Both the position numbers and the translations under genes were made by a program. A stretch of DNA of 64,000 nucleotides from Achromobacter aloeverae (GTDB lineage Bacteria > Pseudomonadota > Gammaproteobacteria > Burkholderiales > Burkholderiaceae_B). How positions within the stretch are numbered: position 1 is the first letter of the stretch; every line of letters starts with the position of its first letter. The stretch covers positions 248,001 to 312,000 of the forward strand of contig NZ_PYAL01000002.1 of assembly GCF_004121055.1 (NCBI RefSeq), given 5' to 3'. Shown here piece by piece: positions 41,384 through 52,569 of this stretch. The notes under the pieces are model-generated. The model made no database searches, was not told the origin of the DNA, and saw nothing but the letters and a program-made list of their open reading frames with translations.

Positions 41384-44300
41384 GTGTCCATCGTCCAGTA
41401 TCTGCCCGGTTCATCCGTCCTGTCGTCTTTTCGCCGCGAGCGGCTGCTTGCGCAGCTGAAGCAGGCCGGCTTACCGGTAGCCGATATCTCCGCCCGCTAC
41501 GAACATTTCGTCAACTGTGATGCCGCCTTGTCCGCGGATGAGCAGGCGCGCCTGGCGGAGCTGCTGGAATACGGCGATCCCTATGAAACCGCCGACAATC
41601 CCAAGGCCCTGGCCCTGCGTGTAATTCCGCGCCTGGGCACGATTTCGCCCTGGGCCAGCAAGGCCACGGATATCGCCCACAATTGCGGCCTCGCCACGGT
41701 GCGCCGCATCGAGCGGGGCGTGCGCTACATGCTGGTGCCGGAACGCGGCCTGCTGGGCAGCAAATCGTTCGATGCGGATATGCTCCAACGCGCCGCCGCG
41801 CTGCTGCACGACCGCATGACGGAAACCGTGGTCGACGCCAATTTCGACGGGCAGGCGCTGTTCGCCCCGCTGGACGGCCGTCCGATGCGGCAGGTGCCGG
41901 TGCTGGCGCAGGGCATCGCCGCGCTGGTCGAGGCCAATACCACCCTCGGCCTGGCGCTGTCGGAAGACGAAATCGAGTACCTGGCGCAAGCCTTCGGCAA
42001 GCTGGAACGCGATCCCACCGACGTCGAATTGATGATGTTCGCGCAGGCCAACAGCGAACACTGTCGCCACAAGATCTTCAATGCGCAATGGACCATCGAC
42101 GGCCAGGCGCAGCCCCACACGCTATTCGGCATGATTCGCGCCACCCACGCGGCGCAGCCCGAAGGCACGGTGGTGGCCTATTCGGATAACGCCGCGATCA
42201 TGGAAGGCGGCGTGGCCCAGCGTTTCCACGCCGGCCTGGCCGGGCAGGGCGCCGATGCGCTGGTCTACAAGCGGCGCGAGACCACGGTCCATACCTTGAT
42301 GAAGGTGGAGACCCATAACCACCCGACCGCCATCGCGCCTTTCCCGGGCGCGTCCACGGGCGCGGGCGGCGAGATCCGCGACGAGGGCGCCACCGGCCGG
42401 GGTTCCAAGCCCAAGGCCGGCCTGACGGGTTTCACCGTGTCGCACCTGCGCATCGACGACGCGGTGCAGCCTTGGGAGGCCGATCATCACGGCCTGCCGG
42501 ACCGCATCGCCTCGCCCCTGTCTATCATGATCGACGGCCCGATCGGCGGCGCAGCCTTCAACAACGAATTTGGCCGGCCCAATCTGCTCGGCTATTTCCG
42601 CAGCTATGAACAGACCGCCGGCGGCACCCGCTGGGGTTATCACAAGCCCATCATGATCGCCGGCGGCCTGGGCAGCATCGACGCCGGGCTCACGCACAAG
42701 AACGTCATCCCGGCCGGCGCGCTGCTGATCCAGCTGGGAGGCCCCGGCCTGCGCATCGGCATGGGCGGCGGCGCCGCGTCCAGCATGAGCGTGGGCAGCA
42801 ACAGCGCCGACCTGGACTTCGATTCGGTCCAGCGCGGCAATCCGGAAATCGAGCGCCGCGCGCAGGAGGTCATCGACCGCTGCTGGCAGCAGGGCGAGGC
42901 CAATCCCATCATCGCCATCCACGACGTCGGCGCGGGCGGCCTGTCCAATGCCTTCCCGGAGCTGGTCAACGACGCCGGCCGCGGCGCCACGTTCGATCTT
43001 GCGCGCGTGCCGCTGGAAGAGTCCGGCATGTCGCCGGCCGAGATCTGGAGCAACGAGTCGCAGGAGCGGTATGTACTGGCCATCCTGCCGGCGGACCTGG
43101 CGCGCTTCGACGAGATCGCCCGCCGCGAACGCTGCCCCTATGCGGTGGTGGGCGTGGCCACGGAAGAACGTGAACTGCGCGTGGTGCAAGGCGAGGGCCT
43201 GCCGGGCCTGGATCCGGCAGGCGTGGCCGCGGGCCCCGTGCGTCCGGTGGACGTGCCCATCGACGTCATCCTGGGCAAGCCGCCGCGCATGTCGCGCGAC
43301 GTCCAGCGCCTGCCGGCGATCGCCGAACCGGTGGACTTCGCGGGCATCGACCTGACCGAGGCGGCCTACCGGGTGCTGCGCCACCCCACGGTGGCCAACA
43401 AGACCTTCCTCATCACCATCGGTGACCGTACCGTGGGCGGCCTGACCGCGCGCGACCAGATGGTCGGTCCCTGGCAGGTGCCGGTGGCGGATGTCGCCGT
43501 TACGCTGGCCGACTACGAGGGCTTCCGGGGCGAAGCCATGGCCATGGGCGAACGCACGCCGGTGGCGGTCATCAATGCGCCGGCCTCAGGCCGCATGGCC
43601 GTGGCCGAGGCGCTGACCAACCTGGCCGCCGCCGACGTGGCGCAGGTGGAGAACATCAAGCTGTCGGCGAACTGGATGGCGGCCTGCGGCGTGCCGGGCC
43701 AGGACGCGGCGTTGTACGACACCGTATCGGCCGTCAGCGAACTGTGCCAGACGGTGGGCCTGTCGATCCCCGTGGGCAAGGACTCCCTGTCCATGAAGAC
43801 CGCGTGGACCGAGAACGGCGAAGCGCGCCAGGTGGTGGCGCCGGTGTCGCTGGTGGTGACGGCTTTCGCGCCGGTCAAGGACGCGCGCGCCACGCTGACG
43901 CCGCAGTTGCGCGCGGATGTCGGCGACAGCGTGCTGATCCTGGTCGACCTGGGACGCGGCCTGCATCGCATGGGCGGGTCCATCCTGGCCCAGGTCTACA
44001 ACCAGGTCGGCGACAGCGTGCCGGATATCGACGTGCCGCAGGACCTGCGCGCGTTCTTCATCACCATCCGTACCCTGGCCGAGGCGGGGACCCTGCTGTC
44101 CTATCACGACCGTTCCGACGGCGGCTTGTTCGCCACGCTGTGCGAGATGGCCTTCGCCGGGCGCACCGGCGTGTCCGTCAACCTGGACATGCTGACCATC
44201 GACGAGAACTCGGCCGATTGGGGTGACTACAAGATCCGTCCGGAGCAGGTCAAGGTCCAGCGCGACGAGCTGACCCTCAAGGCCTTGTTCTCGGAAGAGG

Positions 44301-45421
44301 CGGGCGCGGTGATCCAGGTGCCGGCGGCGCAGCGCGATGCCGTGATGCAGGTGCTGCGGGGCGCTGGCCTGTCCAAGTTCTCGCACGTCATCGGCGGCCT
44401 GAACAGCGGCGACGAAATCGAGTTCTATCGCGACGGCCGCAAGATCTGGGGCCAGCCGCGCGTCGACCTGGCGCGGGCCTGGAGCGAGACCAGCCAGCGC
44501 ATCATGGCCTTGCGCGACAACCCGGAATGCGCCCAGGCCGAATTCGATACGTGGCTGGATGCCGCCAATCCCGGCCTGACGCCTCGCGTCGCATTCGATC
44601 CGCAGGAAGATGTGGCGGCGCCGTATATCGCCACCGGCAAGCGTCCGCGCGTGGCCATCCTGCGCGAACAGGGCTGCAACAGCCATGTGGAAATGGCATG
44701 GGCGTTCGACACCGCCGGCTTTGACGCGGTGGACGTGCATATGACCGACCTGCTGCAGGGCCGTGTCGACCTGGCCACGGTCAATGGCATGGTCGCCGTG
44801 GGCGGTTTCAGCTACGGCGACGTGCTGGGCGCCGGCGAAGGCTGGGCCCGTACCATCCGCTTCAACAGCCGCCTGTCCGACCAGTTCGCCGCCTTCTTCG
44901 GCCGCCAGGATACCTTTGGCCTGGGCGTGTGCAATGGCGCGCAGATGTTCGGCGCGCTGGCGCCCATCATCCCCGGGGCGCAGGCCTGGCCGCGTTTCAC
45001 CCGCAACCAGTCGCAAAAGTTCGAGGCGCGGCTGTCCATGCTGGAGATCGCCGACTCGCCGTCCATCTTCTTCGCGGGCATGGCCGGCAGCCACATCCCG
45101 GTGGCCGTTTCGCACGGCGAAGGCTATGCCAATTTCTCGCAGCAAGGCGATGCGGGCAAGGTGGCGGGCGCGGCGTACTACGTGGACAACTACGGCAAGC
45201 GCACGGAAACCTATCCCTGCAACCCCAATGGCAGCCCGGCGGGCCTGGCCGCGGTCACCACGGCGGACGGCCGTTTCATGGCCATCATGCCGCACCCCGA
45301 ACGCGTGTCGCGCAACGTCATGATGTCGTGGGCGCCTGAACGCTGGGGCGACAAGGACTCGGGCGGCGCGTTCAGCCCCTGGATGCGCGCCTTCCGCAAC
45401 GCCCGTGTCTGGCTCAAGTAA
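41384..45421 (+). CDS. purL: Phosphoribosylformylglycinamidine synthase (FGAM synthase)
   Basis: Fourth step of purine synthesis: FGAR + Gln + ATP to FGAM. Large single-chain type, 1345 residues, starting at GTG 41384 ([20 protein letters not shown]). Order: N-terminal domain, ATPase domains with [39 protein letters not shown] and [16 protein letters not shown]-type motifs, and a C-terminal glutaminase with [16 protein letters not shown], nucleophile Cys in GVCNGAQ and His in MPHPERVSR. The 9-bp terminator after its stop marks the transcript end. Confidence 0.98.
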   Translation: MSIVQYLPGSSVLSSFRRERLLAQLKQAGLPVADISARYEHFVNCDAALSADEQARLAELLEYGDPYETADNPKALALRVIPRLGTISPWASKATDIAHNCGLATVRRIERGVRYMLVPERGLLGSKSFDADMLQRAAALLHDRMTETVVDANFDGQALFAPLDGRPMRQVPVLAQGIAALVEANTTLGLALSEDEIEYLAQAFGKLERDPTDVELMMFAQANSEHCRHKIFNAQWTIDGQAQPHTLFGMIRATHAAQPEGTVVAYSDNAAIMEGGVAQRFHAGLAGQGADALVYKRRETTVHTLMKVETHNHPTAIAPFPGASTGAGGEIRDEGATGRGSKPKAGLTGFTVSHLRIDDAVQPWEADHHGLPDRIASPLSIMIDGPIGGAAFNNEFGRPNLLGYFRSYEQTAGGTRWGYHKPIMIAGGLGSIDAGLTHKNVIPAGALLIQLGGPGLRIGMGGGAASSMSVGSNSADLDFDSVQRGNPEIERRAQEVIDRCWQQGEANPIIAIHDVGAGGLSNAFPELVNDAGRGATFDLARVPLEESGMSPAEIWSNESQERYVLAILPADLARFDEIARRERCPYAVVGVATEERELRVVQGEGLPGLDPAGVAAGPVRPVDVPIDVILGKPPRMSRDVQRLPAIAEPVDFAGIDLTEAAYRVLRHPTVANKTFLITIGDRTVGGLTARDQMVGPWQVPVADVAVTLADYEGFRGEAMAMGERTPVAVINAPASGRMAVAEALTNLAAADVAQVENIKLSANWMAACGVPGQDAALYDTVSAVSELCQTVGLSIPVGKDSLSMKTAWTENGEARQVVAPVSLVVTAFAPVKDARATLTPQLRADVGDSVLILVDLGRGLHRMGGSILAQVYNQVGDSVPDIDVPQDLRAFFITIRTLAEAGTLLSYHDRSDGGLFATLCEMAFAGRTGVSVNLDMLTIDENSADWGDYKIRPEQVKVQRDELTLKALFSEEAGAVIQVPAAQRDAVMQVLRGAGLSKFSHVIGGLNSGDEIEFYRDGRKIWGQPRVDLARAWSETSQRIMALRDNPECAQAEFDTWLDAANPGLTPRVAFDPQEDVAAPYIATGKRPRVAILREQGCNSHVEMAWAFDTAGFDAVDVHMTDLLQGRVDLATVNGMVAVGGFSYGDVLGAGEGWARTIRFNSRLSDQFAAFFGRQDTFGLGVCNGAQMFGALAPIIPGAQAWPRFTRNQSQKFEARLSMLEIADSPSIFFAGMAGSHIPVAVSHGEGYANFSQQGDAGKVAGAAYYVDNYGKRTETYPCNPNGSPAGLAAVTTADGRFMAIMPHPERVSRNVMMSWAPERWGDKDSGGAFSPWMRAFRNARVWLK

Positions 45422-45430
45422 TCGACCCGC

Positions 45431-45457
45431 ACAGCGGCCCGCGAGGCCGCTGTTTTT
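45431..45457 (+). terminator. Terminator after purL
   Basis: ACAGCGGCC-CGCGA-GGCCGCTGT perfect 9-bp stem followed by TTTT. Confidence 0.88.
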
Positions 45458-45472
45458 CAAGGACCATCACCT

Positions 45473-46945
45473 ATGAACGCTCGTGTTCCCGACTCCGCGC
45501 TTTCCGGTCCCCTCGATCCGCAGGCCTTGCAGGCCTACGTCGATGAGAAGTGGGATAACGAAATCATCCCGGCGCTGACCGATTACATCGCCATTCCCGC
45601 CAAGAGCCCGGCTTTCGACGCCGATTGGGAGAAGAACGCCTACATCGAACGCGTGGTGCGGGATGCCGCGCAATGGGTCGAGTCGCAGAAAGTCGCGGGC
45701 CTGAAACTGGAAGTGGTGCGCCTGCCGGGACGCACGCCCGTCATTTTCTTCGAGGCGCCCGCCACCCGCGCCGACAACGGGGATACGGTGCTGCTGTACG
45801 GCCACCTGGACAAGCAGCCGGAATTCTCGGGCTGGCGCAACGACCTAGGCCCGTGGACGCCCAAGTACGAGAACGGCAAGCTCTACGGCCGTGGCGGCGC
45901 CGATGATGGTTATGCGATCTATGCGTCGCTGACGGCCATCCTGGCGCTGGACAAGCAGGGCGTGCCGCGTCCGCGCTGCGTGGGCATCGTGGAGACCTGT
46001 GAGGAATCGGGCAGCTACGACCTGCTGCCTTATGTGGACGCGCTGCGCGAGCGCCTGGGCAATGTCGCCCTGGTGGTCTGCCTGGATTCGGGCGCCGGCA
46101 ACTACGACCAGCTGTGGATGACCACGTCGCTGCGCGGCATGGTGTCCGGCACCCTGGAAGTCCAGGTCCTGGACGAGGGCGTGCATTCCGGCGATTCCAG
46201 CGGCGTGGTGCCGTCCAGCTTCCGCATCCTGCGCCATCTGCTGGACCGGCTGGAGGACAGCGGCACGGGCCGCCTGCTGCCGAGCAGCTTCCATTGCGAA
46301 ATTCCCGCCGAGCGCGTCGAGCAGGTGCATGCGACCGCCAAGATCCTTGGCGACGAGGTATGGCGCCGCTTTCCGTGGAGCTGCGGCGCCGATGGCGGCT
46401 TCGTGCTGCCCATGACGACCGAGCCGGAACAGGCCCTGCTCAACCGCACCTGGCGGCCGACCTTGTCGGTGACAGGGGCGGACGGCTTGCCGCCCTTGTC
46501 CAACGCCGGCAATGTGCTGCGGCCGCGCACGGCCTTCAAATTGTCGCTGCGCCTGCCGCCGCTGGTCGATGCCGTGGCCGCCGCGCAGGAGCTGAAGACC
46601 TTGCTGGAGGCCGACGCGCCCTATAACGCCAAGGTCACCTTCAGCCCCAATGCCGGCGCCTCCACGGGCTGGAATGCGCCCGAGTCGCAGGCCTGGCTGA
46701 CCCAGGCCCTGGATGCCGCGTCGCGGCAGTACTACGGCGCGCCTTGCGGCTACATCGGCCAGGGCGGCACCATTCCGCTGATGAACACCTTGCAGCAAGG
46801 CTTCCCCAAGGCGCAATTCATGGTGTGCGGCGTGCTGGGGCCGAAGTCCAATGCGCACGGTCCCAACGAGTTCCTGCATGTGCCTTATGGCAAGAAGCTG
46901 ACCGCGGCCGTGGCGCAGACCATGGCGGCCTTGCCGGCGGCATGA
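45473..46945 (+). CDS. M20-family metallopeptidase
   Basis: 490 residues. M20 metal ligands are recognisable: LLYGHLDKQPEF (His, Asp), GRGGADDGYAIYASL (bridging Asp), CEESGSYDL (Glu) and a late SNAHGPNEFLH (His). The dimerisation domain contains QVLDEGVHSGDSSGVVPSSFRIL. Subgroup is that of large dipeptidase/carnosinase-like enzymes; the substrate is unknown. Stop overlaps the next gene's start (ATGA). Confidence 0.9.
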   Translation: MNARVPDSALSGPLDPQALQAYVDEKWDNEIIPALTDYIAIPAKSPAFDADWEKNAYIERVVRDAAQWVESQKVAGLKLEVVRLPGRTPVIFFEAPATRADNGDTVLLYGHLDKQPEFSGWRNDLGPWTPKYENGKLYGRGGADDGYAIYASLTAILALDKQGVPRPRCVGIVETCEESGSYDLLPYVDALRERLGNVALVVCLDSGAGNYDQLWMTTSLRGMVSGTLEVQVLDEGVHSGDSSGVVPSSFRILRHLLDRLEDSGTGRLLPSSFHCEIPAERVEQVHATAKILGDEVWRRFPWSCGADGGFVLPMTTEPEQALLNRTWRPTLSVTGADGLPPLSNAGNVLRPRTAFKLSLRLPPLVDAVAAAQELKTLLEADAPYNAKVTFSPNAGASTGWNAPESQAWLTQALDAASRQYYGAPCGYIGQGGTIPLMNTLQQGFPKAQFMVCGVLGPKSNAHGPNEFLHVPYGKKLTAAVAQTMAALPAA

Positions 46946-47562
46946 TGGGACCGGAGAACGAGGACGGGGCGATCGAGCCCATCGCGCTCGACGCCCGGCA
47001 CCTGGCGGGAATGCATCCCGACATCGAGGACGTCGCCCGGGTCACGCAACATTGGCTGACCCGCGCGGTCATCGGCCTGAACCTGTGCCCGTTCGCCAAG
47101 CGGGTGCATGTGAAGCGGCAGGTCCGTTATGTGGTCAGCGCCGCCACCGAGGAAGCCGACATCGCCGCCGACCTGGAAGCGGAATTGCGGCTGCTGGCGG
47201 ACGCGGACCCGCAGGATATCGACACCACGCTCTTGATCCTGCCGGACGGGCTGGCCGATTTCTACGAGTTCAACGATTTCCTCGACACGGGCGATCGCCT
47301 GCTCAAGCGCCTGCGCCTGCGAGGCGTCCTTCAGGTCGCCAGCTTTCACCCGGATTACCAGTTCGCGGACACGGCGCCGGATGACATCGAGAACTACACC
47401 AACCGCGCGCCTTTTCCCATCCTGCATCTGTTGCGCGAAGACAGCATCGAGGAAGTACTGGAAACCTATCCCGACCCGGATGGGATCTACGAGCGCAACC
47501 AGGAGACGATGCGCCGGCTGGGGCTGGAGGGATGGCGGGCGGTGATGCGGGAAGACGACTGA
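46942..47562 (+). CDS. DUF1415-family protein
   Basis: 206 residues. Characteristic segments are THWLTRAVIGLNLCPFAKR-like (TQHWLTRAVIGLNLCPFAKR), DTTLLILPDGLADFYEFNDFL, GVLQVASFHPDYQFAD and NRAPFPILHLLREDSIEE, all of the DUF1415 family of proteobacteria. ATG 46942 overlaps the M20 stop. A conserved LCPFA cysteine and His-Pro-Asp-Tyr segment could be functional, but no activity is established that I can cite. Confidence 0.85.
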   Translation: MMGPENEDGAIEPIALDARHLAGMHPDIEDVARVTQHWLTRAVIGLNLCPFAKRVHVKRQVRYVVSAATEEADIAADLEAELRLLADADPQDIDTTLLILPDGLADFYEFNDFLDTGDRLLKRLRLRGVLQVASFHPDYQFADTAPDDIENYTNRAPFPILHLLREDSIEEVLETYPDPDGIYERNQETMRRLGLEGWRAVMREDD

Positions 47563-47604
47563 CGCAAGCGGGGCGCGGCCGGCACGGACGCCGTGCGCGC
47601 GAGG

Positions 47605-48456
47605 CTATTGCGTTGCGCCGGCCGACGCATCGGGAGCGAAAAAACGCTCCCGCAGTTCCCGCAGCCCGATCCGGTCCAGCATTTCGTTCAGGCGCTCGGC
47701 CGCTCGCCGCTGGGGCGGGTTCTTGTGCTGGGCGATGATCAACTCGTTCTTCATCGAGTGTTCCCAGCCGACCAGTTCCGTGACGCTCACCTGGTAGCCG
47801 TGGGCCTCCAGTTGCAGGCAGCGCAGGACATTGGTGACCTGGCTGCCGAATTCGCGGGTGTGCAGGGGGTGACGCCAGATCTCCGACAGGGGGTCGCGTT
47901 TGGTTTCGCCCTTGTTCTTGCGCAGGACGCTGGCGACCTCGGCCTGGCAGCAAGGCACGACCACGATGTAGCGGGCATGCCTGTTCAGGGCGAAACGCAG
48001 GGCGTCGTCGGTGGCGGTGTCACAGGCGTGCAAGGCGGTCACGACATCGACTTGCGGCGGCAGCTTGTCGGAGACGATGGAGTCGGCAACCGACAGGTTC
48101 AGGAAGGACATGCCCGCGCCGAAGCCCAAGCGGTCGGCCAATTCCTGGGATCGCCGTACCAATTCTTCCCGGGTTTCGATGCCGTAGATATGCGAGGCAT
48201 CGTGCAGCGTCTTGAAAAACAGGTCGTAAAGAATGAAACCCAGATAGGACTTGCCGGCGCCATGGTCGACCAGGGTGATGTCGCGGCCTTCCTGCTTGAG
48301 CGCCTGGAGCAGGGGTTCGATGAACTGGAAAAGGTGGTAGACCTGCTTGAGCTTGCGGCGGCTGTCCTGGTTCAGCTTGCCGTCGCGCGTCAGGATGTGA
48401 AGCTCCTTGAGCAGTTCGACGGATTGGCCGGGACGGATATCGTGGTTCTTGGTCAT
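47605..48456 (-). CDS. SAM-dependent methyltransferase (Methyltransf_32-like)
   Basis: 283 residues. Rossmann motif I ITLVDHGAGKSYLGFILY, LHACDTATDDALRFAL and the VVPCCQAEV motif match the group that includes the C-terminal domain of human GSTCD and bacterial uncharacterised methyltransferases. Substrate unknown. Encoded opposite to its neighbours, convergent with the DUF1415 gene and divergent from the EF-G gene. Confidence 0.85.
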   Translation of the reverse strand: MTKNHDIRPGQSVELLKELHILTRDGKLNQDSRRKLKQVYHLFQFIEPLLQALKQEGRDITLVDHGAGKSYLGFILYDLFFKTLHDASHIYGIETREELVRRSQELADRLGFGAGMSFLNLSVADSIVSDKLPPQVDVVTALHACDTATDDALRFALNRHARYIVVVPCCQAEVASVLRKNKGETKRDPLSEIWRHPLHTREFGSQVTNVLRCLQLEAHGYQVSVTELVGWEHSMKNELIIAQHKNPPQRRAAERLNEMLDRIGLRELRERFFAPDASAGATQ

Positions 48457-48832
48457 GGGAACAGCGGGGGCCGCCGGACGGGATCCGTTGGTGCAGCGGT
48501 GATGGAATCTGTCATTTTAGCCGTCGGCGACAGGCTGCCGGCGGCTGGGTTTCCGTCCGGCTTGGATACCCCGAGGGAGCAGGTTCGGCCAGGGTAGCGA
48601 ATCGCCCGCGCGCCTGAATCAACCCATCAATAACACCATGATTAATAGGGTCATATGCTTGAAATCCCAGGCTTCGCCCTTATTTTTTCGACCTGCGCAG
48701 GCTGGCCCCGTGGCCGCCGGCAAGGGGCCCCCGGGCGCCCTTGCGTTTCGCCCCACGCAGGGTGAAGATAGCGCCAGCCCCGGCCGGCCTTCAGGCTGCG
48801 GCCGGGCAAGTCCATCCGTTGGAGAAACCACC
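48457..48832. other. Leader/intergenic region before the EF-G gene
   Basis: About 375 bases between divergent genes. It holds a GCAAGGG/CCCTTGC inverted repeat (48720-48744) and AT-rich promoter-like sequence around 48630-48660, but no convincing gene. A long in-frame extension of EF-G runs through it without family similarity. Confidence 0.6.
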
Positions 48833-50941
48833 GTGACTCGCAAGACCCGTATCGAGAACTACCGCAACATCGGCATCAGCGCGCATATCGACGCTGGCAA
48901 GACCACGACGACCGAGCGCATTCTGTTCTACACCGGGGTGAATCACAAAATTGGTGAGGTTCACGACGGCGCCGCCACCATGGACTGGATGGAGCAGGAG
49001 CAGGAACGCGGTATCACCATTACTTCGGCTGCCACCACCGCCTTCTGGAAGGGCATGGCGGGCAATTATCCCGAGCACCGCATCAATATCATCGACACGC
49101 CGGGGCACGTCGACTTCACGATCGAGGTGGAGCGGTCCATGCGCGTGCTGGACGGTGCTTGCATGGTCTACGACTCGGTGGGCGGCGTGCAGCCGCAATC
49201 CGAAACCGTCTGGCGCCAGGCCAACAAGTACAAAGTGCCGCGTATTGCGTTCGTCAACAAGATGGACCGCGTCGGCGCGGACTTTTTCCGTGTGCAACGC
49301 CAGATCGGCGAACGCCTGAAGGGCGTGGCCGTGCCCATCCAGATTCCCGTGGGCGCGGAGGATCATTTCGAAGGCGTCATCGACCTGGTGAAGATGCAGG
49401 CCATCGTGTGGGATGACGCCAGCCAGGGCGTGAAGTTCGAATATCGCGATATTCCGGAGAACCTGAAGTCCACGGCTCAGGAATGGCACGACAAGATGGT
49501 AGAGGCGGCCGCCGAGGCCAACGAGGAATTGCTCGACAAATACCTGGGCGGCACGCCGCTTACCGAAGAGGAGATCAAGCAAGGCCTGCGCATCCGCACC
49601 ATCAAGAACGAGATCGTGCCGATGCTTTGCGGCAGCGCGTTCAAGAACAAGGGCGTGCAGGCGATGCTGGACGCGGTGATCGATTATCTGCCGTCTCCGG
49701 TGGACGTGCCCGCCATCGCTGGGCATGACCTGAATGACAAGGAAATCGAGCGCCATCCTGCCGATGACGAGAAATTCTCGGCGCTGGCTTTCAAGATCAT
49801 GACGGATCCCTTCGTCGGGCAGCTGGTGTTCTTCCGTGTGTATTCGGGCGTGATCAATTCCGGCGATACGGTGTTGATACCGGGCAAGGGCAAGAAGGAA
49901 CGCCTGGGCCGCATCCTGCAGATGCACGCCAATGAGCGCAAGGAGATCAAGGAAGTCTATGCCGGCGATATCGCGGCGGCGGTGGGGCTGAAGGACGTGA
50001 CGACGGGCGACACCTTGTCCGATCCTTCGGCCGTGATCATCCTGGAGAAAATGGTTTTCCCGGAGCCGGTGATTTCGCAGGCGGTGGAGCCGAAGACCCA
50101 GGCGGACCAGGAGAAAATGGGCATTGCCTTGAATCGCCTGGCGCAGGAGGATCCGTCCTTCCGCGTGCACACGGACGAGGAGTCGGGCCAGACCATTATC
50201 TCCGGGATGGGCGAGTTGCACCTGGAGATCCTGATCGATCGGATGAAGCGCGAGTTCGGCGTGGAAGCGACGGTCGGCAAGCCGCAGGTGGCTTATCGCG
50301 AGACCGTGCGCGGCACGGCGACAGATGTCGAAGGCAAGTTCGTCAAGCAGTCCGGCGGACGCGGCCAGTATGGTCATGCGGTGATAACCCTGGAGCCGCA
50401 GGAACAGGGCAAGGGATATGAGTTCGTCGACGCCATCAAGGGCGGCGTGATTCCGCGCGAATTCATTCCGGCCGTGGACAAGGGCATCCAGGAGACGCTG
50501 AAGGCCGGCATCCTGGCCGGGTATCCGGTGGTGGACGTCAAGGTGACGCTGACGTTCGGTTCGTACCACGACGTGGATTCGAACGAGAACGCATTCCGGA
50601 TGGCCGGCTCCATGGCGTTCAAGGAAGCCATGCGCCGCGCGAAACCGGTGTTGCTGGAGCCGATGATGCATGTCGAGGTGGAAACGCCCGAAGACTTCAT
50701 GGGTAATGTGATGGGCGATCTCTCGTCGCGGCGGGGGATGGTGCAGGGGATGGACGACATCGCCGGAGGCGGCGGCAAGCTGGTGCGTGCCGAAGTGCCT
50801 CTGTCCGAAATGTTCGGCTATTCCACGTCGCTGCGTTCGTTGACGCAGGGGCGTGCGACCTACACCATGGAGTTCAAGCATTACGCGGAAGTGCCCAGGC
50901 AGATCGCCGACGAGGTGATCGCGGCGAAATCCGCACGTTGA
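48833..50941 (+). CDS. fusA: Elongation factor G (second, orphan copy)
   Basis: GTPase that drives translocation and ribosome recycling. GTG 48833 ([20 protein letters not shown]) follows TTGGAGAAACCACC; 702 residues. G1 AHIDAGKT (17-24), switch RGITI, G3 DTPGHVDF, G4 NKMD, then domains II-V with the typical [10 protein letters not shown]. No rpsL, rpsG or tuf lies beside it, so this is not the str-operon gene; betaproteobacteria often carry such a second EF-G, and this is inferred here from context. Confidence 0.95.
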   Translation: MTRKTRIENYRNIGISAHIDAGKTTTTERILFYTGVNHKIGEVHDGAATMDWMEQEQERGITITSAATTAFWKGMAGNYPEHRINIIDTPGHVDFTIEVERSMRVLDGACMVYDSVGGVQPQSETVWRQANKYKVPRIAFVNKMDRVGADFFRVQRQIGERLKGVAVPIQIPVGAEDHFEGVIDLVKMQAIVWDDASQGVKFEYRDIPENLKSTAQEWHDKMVEAAAEANEELLDKYLGGTPLTEEEIKQGLRIRTIKNEIVPMLCGSAFKNKGVQAMLDAVIDYLPSPVDVPAIAGHDLNDKEIERHPADDEKFSALAFKIMTDPFVGQLVFFRVYSGVINSGDTVLIPGKGKKERLGRILQMHANERKEIKEVYAGDIAAAVGLKDVTTGDTLSDPSAVIILEKMVFPEPVISQAVEPKTQADQEKMGIALNRLAQEDPSFRVHTDEESGQTIISGMGELHLEILIDRMKREFGVEATVGKPQVAYRETVRGTATDVEGKFVKQSGGRGQYGHAVITLEPQEQGKGYEFVDAIKGGVIPREFIPAVDKGIQETLKAGILAGYPVVDVKVTLTFGSYHDVDSNENAFRMAGSMAFKEAMRRAKPVLLEPMMHVEVETPEDFMGNVMGDLSSRRGMVQGMDDIAGGGGKLVRAEVPLSEMFGYSTSLRSLTQGRATYTMEFKHYAEVPRQIADEVIAAKSAR

Positions 50942-51383
50942 TTCTCGTATGGCTGTGTAGGTCTCGTTGGTTGTCGCTGGCGCCGGTTTGCGGCGTCGGT
51001 CGATAGCACCGACAGGCAGTATCCATGAAGCCGGCGCATTATGCGCCGGCTTTTTTTCGGGTCGTCGCAAGACAAAACGCCCCTTCGAAGGCGGGTGACG
51101 CTGGGCTCACGGCAGCGAGTATTTCTTTTCGCCGGACCGTCATAAGACAAGAGAACTCCCTCGGGCCAGCCAGTGGCGCCAACCGCATGGCGTCGGAGCG
51201 CGTTGTTGTCCGGGAGGAGGGGCAGCCTCGGCTCGCGGTCCATACGGTCTTGGGCGGACTCAACTGTTATGCAATCAGTTTTTCATCTTGCTGCCGGAAC
51301 CGACATGCGGCGCGTCGTACTCATCGGTAGCTGTCGCGCGCTGCAGGATTCTTGTTCGACGATCGGCATGAAGGAGATCGAAG
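50942..51383. other. Gap between EF-G gene and the Bug island
   Basis: About 440 bases. After the terminator at 51028-51057 I see no supported gene. From 51332 it enters the 177-bp direct repeat that carries the leader of the first Bug gene. Confidence 0.6.
51028..51057 (+). terminator. Terminator after the EF-G gene
   Basis: AAGCCGGCGCAT-T-ATGCGCCGGCTT palindromic stem followed by a T-run. Confidence 0.93.
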
Positions 51384-51508
51384 ATGGGCGTTTGCAGGAA
51401 TGGATTGGGTTTGCTGGTTGTGGCGGGGAGTGCGTTTCCGCTCGCCGCGCTTTCGTCAGATGAGGTAATTGAAGTGTATCCAACGCGTCCTATAACGCTG
51501 GTTGTTGG
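51332..51508 (+). repeat. 177-bp direct repeat, copy 1 (Bug leader and signal peptide)
   Basis: Covers 52 bases upstream of the ATG plus the first roughly 41 codons of the Bug gene at 51384. It differs from copy 2 (52393-52569, offset 1061) at five positions by eye; similarity drops sharply afterwards. Confidence 0.92.
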
Positions 51509-52379
51509 TTTCTCTCCCGGCGATTCCCCGGATGTTGTCTCCCGTCATTTGGCTGCTTATATGACGGAAGACCTGGGCCAGAAAGTTGTCGTCGTCAACC
51601 GGCCAGGCGCAGGGGGGAATATCGGCGCTGCCGCGGTGGCCAAGGCTGCCGCGGACGGATATACGGTCTATATGGCGGTGAGGCCCGTCGCGCTGCACAA
51701 GGCCATGTACAAGCAAGTCAAATACGATTTCGCCAAGGATCTGGTTCCCGTCGGTATGGCTGTATCGGTGCCCTATGTCCTGGTCATGGGCAAGCACGTT
51801 CCGGCAACGACTTTTCTGGAAGCTGTTGAGCTGGTGGGCCGTAGTCCGGAAAAGTACGCCTGCGCATCGGGAGGGCTGGCGACGACGACTCACTTTTTAT
51901 GCGAGGCATTGAGGGAGAAAGCGCCATTGCCGTGGACTCATGTTCCTTATCCGGGCAGCGTGGCGGCGTTGGTCGATGTGCTGGGCGGCCGTGCGGACTT
52001 CGCTGTCGCAACCATGACGGCCGCTCTGCCCCATATCTCCTCGGGAACGGTTCGCCCGCTAGCTGTCTTTTCAGAGGGGCGCGTGCCAGCAGTTTCGGCG
52101 GTTCCCCACATTGAAGAGTTTGGGTTCACCGGTATGGAGTCGCATGGTTGGTGCGCGCTCATGGCGCCGGCGGGTACGCCGATGCATGTGATCACACGCT
52201 TGAACCGCTCCATGAACGCGGCGCTTTCCAATGCTGCCGTTCAGGAGAAGCTCATCCGCTTTGGCTATGGCATGCCGAAAAAGAACAACACACCCGAAGC
52301 GCTGGAACAATTCCTTGCGGAAGATACGGAGCGATGGACCGGGGTGCTGGAGCAGCGGCAGCTAACGGGCCTTCAGTAG
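51384..52379 (+). CDS. Bug-family substrate-binding protein, island gene 1
   Basis: 331 residues, signal peptide (GLGLLVVAGSAFPLAALS), then the family pattern: TRPITLVVGFSPGDSPDVVSRHLA, VNRPGAGGNIGAAAV, ADGYTVYMAVRP, THVPYPGS, GRADFAVATM and ALMAPAGTP. Compared with normal Bug proteins the first loop has SPGDSPD where GGxxD is usual, so ligand choice may differ. ATG follows AAGGAGATCGAAG. No TctA/B genes adjoin. Ligand unknown. Confidence 0.9.
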   Translation: MGVCRNGLGLLVVAGSAFPLAALSSDEVIEVYPTRPITLVVGFSPGDSPDVVSRHLAAYMTEDLGQKVVVVNRPGAGGNIGAAAVAKAAADGYTVYMAVRPVALHKAMYKQVKYDFAKDLVPVGMAVSVPYVLVMGKHVPATTFLEAVELVGRSPEKYACASGGLATTTHFLCEALREKAPLPWTHVPYPGSVAALVDVLGGRADFAVATMTAALPHISSGTVRPLAVFSEGRVPAVSAVPHIEEFGFTGMESHGWCALMAPAGTPMHVITRLNRSMNAALSNAAVQEKLIRFGYGMPKKNNTPEALEQFLAEDTERWTGVLEQRQLTGLQ

Positions 52380-52392
52380 GCCGCGCGCCAGG

Positions 52393-52569
52393 TGTCGCGC
52401 GCTGCAGGATTCTTGTTCGACGATCGGCATGAAGGAGATCGAAGATGGGCGTTTGCAGGAATGGATTGGGTTTGCTGGTTGTGGCGGGGAATGCGTTCCC
52501 GTTCGCCGCGCTTTCGTCAGATGAGGTAATTGAAGTCTATCCAACGCGTCCTATAACGCTGGTTGTCGG
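52393..52569 (+). repeat. 177-bp direct repeat, copy 2
   Basis: Second copy of the repeat at 51332-51508, covering the leader and signal-peptide part of the Bug gene at 52445. Only five mismatches seen. Confidence 0.92.

Noticed and set aside
47632-47651. GGGAGCG-AAAAAA-CGCTCCC hairpin
   Set aside because: It is inside the methyltransferase coding sequence near its 3' end and encodes RERFFAP; not a terminator.
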